Origin: JAEYZS01 sp964469265
GTDB lineage: Bacteria > Bdellovibrionota > Bdellovibrionia > Bdellovibrionales > JAEYZS01
Length of the DNA: 64,000 nt
NCBI GenBank assembly: GCA_964469265.1
Contig: CAYXYF010000001.1
Span: 155,565-219,564, forward strand
Reading direction: 5' to 3'
Part shown: piece by piece, positions 9,121 to 16,110 of the stretch
Position numbering within the stretch: position 1 is the first letter of the stretch
Layout of the letters: each line of letters begins with the position of its first letter
Translations under genes and position numbers: made by a program
Notes under the pieces: generated by a model
Database searches by the model: none
What the model saw: only the letters and a program-made list of their open reading frames with translations
Told to the model about the DNA's origin: nothing

Positions 9121-9337
9121 TATCTAGGTGTCAACTCTGCACCACCCCACTAGATGTAGTATTTAAAAGGGCTAGTTTTTAAGGAATGCTGCGTGTTAAA
9201 TCCTTTTTTAACCCCCTTTCTCTTTTGGGTGGTCTAAACTAGAGGAAGATTTACAGCTCTGTGTACATCCAAAGTCATTTTTCACCATAAGCTAAACATC
9301 TCATCGCTCTAAACCGAAAAAGTGCAATGAGGTTATT

Positions 9338-9625
9338 ATGAAAAAATTCGGACAGATCATGAATGAGTTGGGGTTTAACCCAAATGCTTCTCCAAGCAGC
9401 AAGGCTGCTTTTGTAAAGTATTTGGCAAAGCAAGCCTACAATGTCGATTTAGAAGTCCCCGAAATTTATCACTCTGAAGAACAATCAGGAGATGTCACTT
9501 TAGATTCTTTCTTAGGAAAGAGCCATTCAAATTCAAATGTAAAAAACTTGTTTGATCGCACAAAAAAATCAAACGCACCAGAGCAGCTGGAATTTTCATT
9601 TGAGGAATTAAAGAAGGCCGATTAG
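9338..9625 (+). CDS. Small hypothetical protein
   Basis: A 95-residue protein I do not recognise. A GAGG ribosome-binding site sits 7 bases before the ATG. There is no signal peptide, membrane segment or cysteine. The first 35 residues (MKKFGQIMNELGFNP, then SSKAAFVKYLAKQAYN) look helical and basic; the remainder is acidic and polar, ending ELEFSFEELKKAD-like, and is probably partly disordered. Its stop overlaps the stop of the convergent alpha/beta hydrolase gene by 4 bp. It could be a small regulatory or binding protein; the function is unknown. Confidence 0.7.
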   Translation: MKKFGQIMNELGFNPNASPSSKAAFVKYLAKQAYNVDLEVPEIYHSEEQSGDVTLDSFLGKSHSNSNVKNLFDRTKKSNAPEQLEFSFEELKKAD

Positions 9626-10497
9626 TAATCGTTTTCTTTTAAAAACTTTTCCGTTTTTAAATTTACAAAATCAGGCATGTCGAGTTGCGTGCAGTGTGTT
9701 CCGTGCGGAACAACAATATACTCACTACCCTTAATTTTTTTATGTAAAACTTCCTGAAATTCAATCGGTGTCACAGAATCTTTTTGTCCACCAATAATAA
9801 GCGTTGGGCAAGTCACTCGGTCAAGAACACCAGTTCCATCGTATTTCATCATTTGCTCGAAGAGTGTTAAAAAAACATCGGTTTCAATGGCAGCAACACC
9901 CTTAGCGTAAATTTCGATATCTTGGAAACCTATAAGATTAAGATTAAACCCTCCGCCAAGAGCTGAGAGCCTCATAGCAAGTGGATTGGTAACAGTCTTC
10001 TTCCATAAGTAAGAAAAAGTCTCAGGTAGAACATCATAGCCTTGCTTTGCGAATGAGAAAACACCGTTTACAACATCTGTTCCAAACATTCCATTTAATG
10101 GATTTGATGCAAAGCCATTTATAAAAACAAGATTTTCAAAAATAGAGGGATTCATATCATAGGCGCGCACCAAAATCTGACAGCCAAAAGAGTGGCCCCA
10201 AAAGCTTGCTTTCTCGTAGCCAAGATGGTTCAGAAGAAGCGGTACATCCCTTGCGATGGCATCAAGAGATAGGTTTTCTCTGTTTTTGGGAATTTCTGAG
10301 TTGTGGTGCCCACGCAAATCAAAAACAATTGTTTGGTAGTTTTCAGAAAAATATTTGAGTTGATGATGCCAATGATTAATGAGGCAAGCTATACCGTAGG
10401 TTAAAACAAGAGGCTTGCCCTTTCCGCGCACCTCATAATAAATCGGAGTGCCATCAAAACTCTCAAAGTAACCTGTTTTTTTCTCAAACTGCTTCAT
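9622..10497 (-). CDS. Alpha/beta hydrolase
   Basis: A 291-residue alpha/beta-hydrolase-fold protein. It shows the oxyanion stretch LVLTYGIACLINHW, the strand VFDLRGHHNSEIP, the nucleophile elbow GHSFGCQI (Ser about 105), an acid in IIGGQKDSVTP and the catalytic His in VVPHGTHCTQLD. The normal HG oxyanion motif is replaced by TYG, which is unusual but tolerated. No signal peptide, so it is cytoplasmic. The substrate is unknown. The start overlaps the end of the FHA gene by 14 bp, implying co-translation. Confidence 0.87.
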   Translation of the reverse strand: MKQFEKKTGYFESFDGTPIYYEVRGKGKPLVLTYGIACLINHWHHQLKYFSENYQTIVFDLRGHHNSEIPKNRENLSLDAIARDVPLLLNHLGYEKASFWGHSFGCQILVRAYDMNPSIFENLVFINGFASNPLNGMFGTDVVNGVFSFAKQGYDVLPETFSYLWKKTVTNPLAMRLSALGGGFNLNLIGFQDIEIYAKGVAAIETDVFLTLFEQMMKYDGTGVLDRVTCPTLIIGGQKDSVTPIEFQEVLHKKIKGSEYIVVPHGTHCTQLDMPDFVNLKTEKFLKENDY

Positions 10498-11176
10498 CTA
10501 AATATCCGATTTCAAGTATGGTGTTGCCGATAGTCAGATCGACATTGCCGTGAAGAACTTCTTTTGTTTTCTTAGCACCATTAATAGTAAAGACATTGTC
10601 TCCGATAGATTCAATTACGATATTGTTATCCTTTTGTACAATGGATAAACAAAGTCCATCAAGCTCTTGATCAAGTATACACAAATCTGTTGATTGTGGG
10701 CCGATTGATCTTGGACCATAACCTAAAATCCACTCTCTGCCTTCGTGAGCACCTGATTTGATGTGGACGTAGAGACATTTTTTAAAAGGGTATATTGAAA
10801 CGGGAACTTGCGGGGCTTCAAATTTTTTCAAGTACTCAAATATAGATTCTCTCCATTCGCTTAAATTTGAAGAGGAAGTTTTTTTAACGTCAAATTCGCT
10901 AAGTATCTCAAAATTCGTAGAACCAATGGTGATAACAACGCCTGGAACTAATTTGATCTTTTTAATCGCATTGCCATCAACAAAGCTGCCATTTGTGGAA
11001 TTCATGTCGAGATAAAAGAGCGCACCGTCTTCTTCGATAATTTTTGCGTGAATAGAAGATGCTTTTGTGTCTTTGAGGTTAATGTCCGCCCGCGAGCGCC
11101 CTAACGTGACAGAGCTTTGAAGCTTAAAAAGATCGTTACTTCGCGGACCAGAGGTAATCTTTAAATACAAATCCAT
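10484..11176 (-). CDS. FHA-domain protein, probably two FHA domains
   Basis: A 230-residue cytoplasmic protein. Residues about 5-95 form a canonical forkhead-associated domain: LGRS, then SIHAKI and NSTNGSFVDG, the phosphothreonine-binding loops. The C-terminal part (about 135-228) repeats the fold layout (REWILGYGPRSIG, then DGLCLSIVQ, GDNVFTINGA, LTIGNTILEIG) but lacks the Arg/Ser/His binding residues, so I read it as a second, degenerate FHA domain. By family it binds phosphothreonine partners of Ser/Thr kinases. It is co-transcribed with the overlapping hydrolase gene. Confidence 0.87.
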   Translation of the reverse strand: MDLYLKITSGPRSNDLFKLQSSVTLGRSRADINLKDTKASSIHAKIIEEDGALFYLDMNSTNGSFVDGNAIKKIKLVPGVVITIGSTNFEILSEFDVKKTSSSNLSEWRESIFEYLKKFEAPQVPVSIYPFKKCLYVHIKSGAHEGREWILGYGPRSIGPQSTDLCILDQELDGLCLSIVQKDNNIVIESIGDNVFTINGAKKTKEVLHGNVDLTIGNTILEIGYLDEAV

Positions 11177-11389
11177 TCCTCCATTATATAAAAAATATTA
11201 GAAATATCTATAGCTTAGGATCTTTGGTCGGGTCCAAATTCAGCCAGCCGTCCTTTGAACGGTCTTCACTGCTGAACAAAGAGTTTGCATCCTTACCCCT
11301 ATCCATGGCATAAAAGTCGTCTTTGAAACCCTTGCTCCAACTTTGAGATTGGGGCCAAAGTCTACCGACTGGAAACCGAAAGGATTATA

Positions 11390-11821
11390 ATGAAAAAGCC
11401 TGTAACTATCCGCCCTTACGAATCAATCGTTATCATGAAAGCTGATACGCCTGAAGAGAAGCAAAAAACTCTTTTCAAAAGAAACAAACAAATCATTGAA
11501 TCACATAATGGCGAGTTTTCTCATATCGATACTTGGGGCAAGAGACGTTTAGGTAACCCAATCAAAAAAGAAAAAACGGGTATCTATTTTCACAGTACTT
11601 TTACAGCAAACACACAAACTGTGGCAGAGCTAGAGCGTACAATGAAAATTAATGATGACGTTTTAAGATACGTTCACATCAAATTAGATGAAGGCACAGA
11701 TCTTACAAAGCACGTTCAAGAGTTCAAAGACTCACTCAGTGCCGCTCAAGCTCGAGAAAAAGAAAGAGAAAAGAACTTTGAGAAGGCTCGTGCGCAACGA
11801 CAAATGAAGCCGTCTGTATAA
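11390..11821 (+). CDS. rpsF: 30S ribosomal protein S6
   Basis: S6 of the small subunit platform, 143 residues. The core MKKPVTIRPYESIVIMK, then WGKRRLGNPIKKEKTG and the final strand DDVLRYVHIKLD are typical. There is a charged C-terminal tail (about 105-143) rich in Lys, Arg and Glu. An AAAGG site precedes the ATG. The leader (11177-11389) can form small GC hairpins just before the start, with ACCG elements resembling known S6:S18 autoregulatory leaders, but I cannot confirm this by eye. It heads rpsF, DUF2232, rplI, dnaB; rpsR is absent from its usual place. Confidence 0.96.
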   Translation: MKKPVTIRPYESIVIMKADTPEEKQKTLFKRNKQIIESHNGEFSHIDTWGKRRLGNPIKKEKTGIYFHSTFTANTQTVAELERTMKINDDVLRYVHIKLDEGTDLTKHVQEFKDSLSAAQAREKEREKNFEKARAQRQMKPSV

Positions 11822-11830
11822 TTCAAATAA

Positions 11831-12688
11831 ATGATTTCAACGCAAAGGTTATTTTCGGCGTTATTTCTTCAAGTTTCGTGTGTGCTGCTGACCTTGAGTA
11901 CGGGAGTATTCGGAGCGGCACCCTTACTTCTGTTAAAGAGAACGTCGGATACTATTAATTTTATCTTCCTTCAGCTGTTAACGATAACAATTGCGCTTTA
12001 TTTTAAAGTCCACATTCTGGCCCTAATGATATTTTGTCTTTCGGTTCTCATTCTTTCTTACGCTCTTTTAGAAGCAAAACCAATCCTCACAAAAACGGCC
12101 ACATCTGTGGCCCTGGCCTCTGCCGTGTTTTTTGGGACGCTATTTTTGTGGGTGCATTTTAATGAAGGCGCAGGCTTTGGAGAATGGCTCACCCTAAAAA
12201 CTGAGTCCTATATCGCCCAGACCAAGTTAATTGTAGGGGAGATGAGCTTTGAAACGCAGACGTTGGTGAATCAAATCCCTTCAATTATCTTTATTTTCTT
12301 TGCTGTAAATGTTTGGGTTGCGATCTTTTTTGATTCTCGCGCTCAAAAACGCATGGGCTATGTTTCTGCAGACTCTGAGCTTAAAAATTTCCGCACCCCC
12401 GAGGCTTACATTTGGGTAGTAATAGCGTCATTGTTATTTTCTTTTGTGCAGACGCCAATTCCAGGTTTACAGGAGGCCGCATTAAATATCCTGAATGTCT
12501 CGCTTTTGCTGTATTTTTTTCAAGGGCTTTCCGTGCTGTCATTTTTAATGGAAGTTTTAAACTTTGGTTCGTTGCTTAAAATCATCGTCTACTTTATATT
12601 CGTTGCTCAACTCTTGCTTCCGATATGTTTGGGTATATTGGATTTTTGGTTGAATTTTAGGAATAAAATCTCTAAAAAAGCACATTGA
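11831..12688 (+). CDS. DUF2232 (YybS-like) integral membrane protein
   Basis: A 285-residue polytopic membrane protein with about seven or eight hydrophobic segments. Placement between rpsF and rplI and the C-terminal pattern (FRTPEAYIW, a long hydrophobic run with FFQGLSVLSF, and ending LGILDFWLNFRNK) match the DUF2232/YybS family, found at this locus in Firmicutes and delta-type bacteria. It resembles an ECF-transporter-like membrane protein; substrate and function are unknown. It starts 9 bp after rpsF, so it is in the ribosomal operon. Confidence 0.72.
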   Translation: MISTQRLFSALFLQVSCVLLTLSTGVFGAAPLLLLKRTSDTINFIFLQLLTITIALYFKVHILALMIFCLSVLILSYALLEAKPILTKTATSVALASAVFFGTLFLWVHFNEGAGFGEWLTLKTESYIAQTKLIVGEMSFETQTLVNQIPSIIFIFFAVNVWVAIFFDSRAQKRMGYVSADSELKNFRTPEAYIWVVIASLLFSFVQTPIPGLQEAALNILNVSLLLYFFQGLSVLSFLMEVLNFGSLLKIIVYFIFVAQLLLPICLGILDFWLNFRNKISKKAH

Positions 12689-12724
12689 GTAAATTTAAAT
12701 AGGATACAAACAAGGAAGAGCTTC

Positions 12725-13168
12725 ATGAAAGTTATATTAAAATCAGATGTAAAAAACGTAGGTAAAGTTGGCGAAATGGTTAACGTCGCAACAGGGTATG
12801 CAAGAAATTTTTTATTTCCTAACGATCTTGCAAGTGAAGCTACTGAAAAACGATTAAGAGAATTTGAACACATAAAGAGAATGGCTCAAGCAAAAAAGAA
12901 AAAAGCAATGTCTGATAAAAAAGACGTGCTTCAAAAGCTTTCGGGCAAAACCATTACGTTCAAAGCAAATGCATCAGATACAGATAAATTATTTGGTTCC
13001 ATCACTGCAGGGGATATCGCACGGGAGCTAGAAAAAGAAGGCTTTAGTGTAGATCGCAGAGATGTGATTCTGGATGACGTGATCCGAATTCTTGGCCAAC
13101 ACAAAGCTTCAGTTAGCTTTGGTGAAGGACTTGAAACAGAAATTCTTGTTTCGGTAGAACGAGCTTAA
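12725..13168 (+). CDS. rplI: 50S ribosomal protein L9
   Basis: L9 of the large subunit, 147 residues, normal length. The N-terminal rRNA-binding domain (MKVILKSDVKNVGKVGEMV, then GYARNFLFPNDLA) is joined by a charged helix (about 45-75) to the C-terminal domain (LFGSITAGDIA to the end). A GGAAGAG ribosome-binding site lies 6 bases before the ATG. It is downstream of the DUF2232 gene and upstream of dnaB, the widespread rpsF-rplI-dnaB order. Confidence 0.97.
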   Translation: MKVILKSDVKNVGKVGEMVNVATGYARNFLFPNDLASEATEKRLREFEHIKRMAQAKKKKAMSDKKDVLQKLSGKTITFKANASDTDKLFGSITAGDIARELEKEGFSVDRRDVILDDVIRILGQHKASVSFGEGLETEILVSVERA

Positions 13169-13173
13169 GACAC

Positions 13174-13202
13174 CGTAGTTACGACAAAAATATACGTAGT
13201 TA
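13174..13202 (+). repeat. Pair of 8-bp direct repeats upstream of dnaB
   Basis: CGTAGTTA occurs at 13174-13181 and 13195-13202, 21 bp apart start to start, in the 71-bp rplI-dnaB gap. The spacing, about two helical turns, would suit two molecules of a regulator on one DNA face, but no regulator is identified. Confidence 0.4.
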
Positions 13203-13239
13203 GTTTTTTGTTAAATTTGTATTTGGCAAGGGGGGTTTT

Positions 13240-14649
13240 TTGAGAGTTCTTCCGCACAACATCGAAGCTGAACAATCTATTCTTGGTTCCGTGATGTTGG
13301 AGCCAGAAAAGTGGGACGAGGTCAGTGACACGATCTCTGAGGAGCACTTCTATAAAAACGCTCATAAAACAATTTACTCTGCCTTTCGTGAACTCAGTCT
13401 CAAGGGTCAGCCGATTGATATTTTAACGATCTCAGAACTTCTCACTAAAAATAATGATATCGATGCCATTGGCGGTGCTTCTTATCTTGCGGAAATACTT
13501 AACCTCACACCGACGACGGCGAATTTAAAATCGTATGTGGACATTGTCGTTGAAAAATCCATTTTAAGAAAAGTCATCGGAGAATGTCAGTCTCTTGTCG
13601 CAAGGGCTTATGATCAAGATTACGAGAACATTGGTACTTTCCTTGATAATGCAGAGGCGAGTATATTTTCGATCGCTGAAAAGAAAAAGGTTGAAGGCTT
13701 AACGCCTGCTAATGAAATTTTGAAATTGAACATGCAGCGAATAGACGAGCTCTATAATGCTGGCGGCGATGCCGTAACAGGGATCTCATCAGGGTTTACA
13801 GATCTTGATAAAATGACGGCGGGTTTTCAACCAGGAGAGCTCACGATCATTGCAGCACGGCCGTCCATGGGTAAAACTGCGTTTAGTTTAAATATTGCAA
13901 CTCATGCTTCCGTTCGCGAAGGCAAAAAGGTTGCCTACTTCTCTCTTGAGATGGGTCAAGAGTCTTTGATGCTAAGAATGTTAGCCTCAGAGTCTAAGAT
14001 TGATATGGGCTTGATGAGACGTGGAAAAATTCCGGACTCAAGCTGGCCAAAACTTATCAACACTGTGAGTACATTGAGTAAATCGAATCTTTATATTGAT
14101 GAGACCTCTGGAATTAGCCCATTTGAAATCCGTGCCAAATGCCGTCGATTAAAAGCAACGCACGGCTTAGACATGATCATGGTCGATTACCTTCAGTTAA
14201 TGAGCATGAAGCAATCAAAGGTGGAAAGCAGAGAGCGAGAGGTTTCAGAAATTTCTAAAACTCTTAAAGCCATCGCAAAGGAACTCAAGGTTCCTGTGGT
14301 TGCTCTAGCTCAGCTCAATCGCGGCGTAGAGGGCCGCTCTGATAGACGCCCTATGCTTTCAGATCTTCGTGAATCGGGCTCAATAGAGCAAGATGCAGAC
14401 GTTATCATGATGATTTATCGTGATGATTATTATGAGCGTGAAAACTCTGAGCAAAAAGGAATTGCAGAAATCATTGTTGGTAAGCAAAGAAACGGTCCGA
14501 CTGGAGTCGCAAAGCTTGCATGGCTTGCACAGTATGGGCAGTTCGCAAATTTAGCGCCAGAAAGTTTATCGCAGTTTACTCCGCCAGCCCCGAAGGAAGG
14601 ATCTGCAAAACCGAAGGGCCCCCTCCCGAATTTTGCCCCTAATGTTTAA
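13240..14649 (+). CDS. dnaB: Replicative DNA helicase DnaB
   Basis: Hexameric 5'-3' helicase at the replication fork, 469 residues. It has the N-terminal primase-interaction domain (PHNIEAEQSILGS, about 5-105) and the RecA-like motor with Walker A AARPSMGKT (206-213), Walker B MIMVDYLQLM, the LSDLRESGSIEQDAD block and the Q/R fingers. The start is TTG, set by a strong AAGGGGGG site 4 bases upstream and by alignment of the first residues with the family. A short proline-rich tail follows the motor. It lies downstream of rplI, as is common. Confidence 0.97.
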   Translation: MRVLPHNIEAEQSILGSVMLEPEKWDEVSDTISEEHFYKNAHKTIYSAFRELSLKGQPIDILTISELLTKNNDIDAIGGASYLAEILNLTPTTANLKSYVDIVVEKSILRKVIGECQSLVARAYDQDYENIGTFLDNAEASIFSIAEKKKVEGLTPANEILKLNMQRIDELYNAGGDAVTGISSGFTDLDKMTAGFQPGELTIIAARPSMGKTAFSLNIATHASVREGKKVAYFSLEMGQESLMLRMLASESKIDMGLMRRGKIPDSSWPKLINTVSTLSKSNLYIDETSGISPFEIRAKCRRLKATHGLDMIMVDYLQLMSMKQSKVESREREVSEISKTLKAIAKELKVPVVALAQLNRGVEGRSDRRPMLSDLRESGSIEQDADVIMMIYRDDYYERENSEQKGIAEIIVGKQRNGPTGVAKLAWLAQYGQFANLAPESLSQFTPPAPKEGSAKPKGPLPNFAPNV

Positions 14650-14762
14650 TAGTTAGGCGCGTAATCCAGACCGATGTCTAGATTTCTATAACACACCAAG
14701 TATGCATTAAAAGATTACCCTTTTTTTGGTTTGATGATGTCATTCCAATAGAGGGGTTTAGC

Positions 14763-14954
14763 ATGGAAGATAAACTTTTTGATTCGATCATACAGAAAAC
14801 AGGGTTGCCGCAGGAGCTGATATCCAACGAGTTCCTGCAAAAAATACAAGACAAGGGTTTTGATAAGTCGACAATTACTTTGGAGCAAATACGGATTGTT
14901 CTGGCAGAGTACCTGCAGGACGTTATCCTGCAGGCAAAAGAAGATTTTAAATAA
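14763..14954 (+). CDS. Small hypothetical protein
   Basis: A 63-residue protein of unknown function with a purine-rich AGAGGGG site before the ATG. It is acidic and mostly helical in appearance (DKLFDSIIQKTGLPQELI, then TLEQIRIVLAEYLQDVI), resembling short helical regulatory or structural proteins, with no cysteine and no signal. Its 3' end contains a GC-rich hairpin of two CCTGCAGG copies. It lies 113 bp after dnaB and is convergent with the Fis-type gene. The coding call rests on the start site and sensible composition only. Confidence 0.6.
   Translation: MEDKLFDSIIQKTGLPQELISNEFLQKIQDKGFDKSTITLEQIRIVLAEYLQDVILQAKEDFK
14912..14934 (+). repeat. Two CCTGCAGG copies forming an 8-bp hairpin stem
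   Basis: CCTGCAGG at 14912-14919 and again at 14927-14934, separated by 7 bases. Because each copy is its own reverse complement, the pair can form a perfect 8-bp stem with a 7-base loop, just before the stop of the 63-residue ORF. No T-run follows, so it is not a typical intrinsic terminator. Confidence 0.5.
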
Positions 14955-15026
14955 TTGTGGGGCTTGCGAAGTTGCTCATCTCATACGACCCACTGATGTG
15001 TTGGACCCAAGTAGATAAATTTGTAA

Positions 15027-15335
15027 TTACGTTAAAGAACGGACCTTTATTTTATAGCCGTCCATTTTCTTCTTTAGTGTGTTTCTGTTAATTCCTAACA
15101 TTTTAGCGGTCTTAACTTGGTTTCCGCGGTGAACTTTCAAAGCAAGCTCAATAAGAGGCTTCTCTACTTGTTCTAAGACAACGTCATATAGACCATTTAA
15201 TTCAACGGATGTTTCTTGTTGCTCGTCAAATAAGACTTCTAGTTTTGATCTTACAAGCTTTTCTAAACTTACTGATTTTAAATTTGCAACGAATAGGTGA
15301 TTAGGTTGAAAAGCGTCTGTTGTAGTATTCTCCAT
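15027..15335 (-). CDS. Fis-family (HTH_8) DNA-binding protein
   Basis: A 102-residue protein whose C-terminus (about 55-100) is a Fis-type helix-turn-helix: PLIELALKVHRGNQVKTAKM continuing to LGINRNTLKKKM. Length and layout match Fis itself or the isolated DNA-binding domain of an NtrC-type activator. The N-terminal half is polar and lacks a recognisable domain. It is probably a nucleoid-associated or transcriptional regulator; targets cannot be read. It is read away from queE's promoter side and may share a transcript with queE (62 bp gap). Confidence 0.83.
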   Translation of the reverse strand: MENTTTDAFQPNHLFVANLKSVSLEKLVRSKLEVLFDEQQETSVELNGLYDVVLEQVEKPLIELALKVHRGNQVKTAKMLGINRNTLKKKMDGYKIKVRSLT

Positions 15336-15397
15336 TTGATCGCGGCTCCTGTTTCAGTTTTAGAGTTAGTGGTTTAACTTTATTTTTGTAGTGAGTG

Positions 15398-16033
15398 TTA
15401 TACACCTTTTGTCTCTAGAGGCCAGATATATTTATGCATTTGCAACTGCATTCTTACTTGACATCCGTCTTTTAGAATCCACTGAGCAAGCTCGGCTTCA
15501 CTCACAACTCCATGACTCGGACTAAATAAGACAACCCGTCCTTTTGAGAGGTGTGTTTGTACAAAACTTTTTGACCAATGGAAATCTTTTTCTGAACAAA
15601 TTACGAATTTAAATTCATCTTGAGCAGTAGTATGGGAAATATTATCCAAAAGAAATGAATCTGCCGCGCCGCTATCGGGAGTTTTTACGTCGATAATTTT
15701 CTTGACACGTTTGTCGACTAATTCAACTTCAATAGCACCGCTAGTTTCGATTGAAACATGATAATCTAAATCACAAAGTCGCTTCATGAGTTCTAGTGTT
15801 TGCTTTTGCGACAGAGGTTCACCGCCCGTTACGCAAACATATTTTGCGGGATAAGATTGAATTTTTTCGATGATCTGCTCTAGCGAGATTTTTTTACCTT
15901 CATAATAAGCGTATTGAGTATCGCAGTAGGTGCAGCGTAAAGGACACCCAGAGGTCCGAACAAAAACTGTCGGTACGCCTGCCCAGCTGGACTCACCTTG
16001 AATACTGAAAAATATCTCGTTAATTTTTATCAT
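15398..16033 (-). CDS. queE: 7-carboxy-7-deazaguanine synthase
   Basis: Radical SAM enzyme that converts 6-carboxytetrahydropterin to CDG in the queuosine/preQ0 pathway. The 211 residues show MIKINEIFFSIQGESSWAG, the family start, and the CX3CX2C cluster motif GCPLRCTYCDTQYAY (about 30-44), then VTGGEPLSQ and a SAM-binding ETSG segment. QueE enzymes are small radical SAM proteins, and the length fits. Other queuosine genes are not in the window. Confidence 0.93.
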   Translation of the reverse strand: MIKINEIFFSIQGESSWAGVPTVFVRTSGCPLRCTYCDTQYAYYEGKKISLEQIIEKIQSYPAKYVCVTGGEPLSQKQTLELMKRLCDLDYHVSIETSGAIEVELVDKRVKKIIDVKTPDSGAADSFLLDNISHTTAQDEFKFVICSEKDFHWSKSFVQTHLSKGRVVLFSPSHGVVSEAELAQWILKDGCQVRMQLQMHKYIWPLETKGV

Positions 16034-16110
16034 TGGTTTCTCGATTAAAGTCCTAATGATTTAAAAGCCCCGACTACCAAAGTCAATACAAGTTGGATTA
16101 TGATTAGGAT

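Noticed and set aside
11177..11389. S6:S18 autoregulatory leader before rpsF
   Set aside because: ACCG elements and small stems are present, but I could not fit them to the known consensus with any confidence, so it is only mentioned in the rpsF entry.
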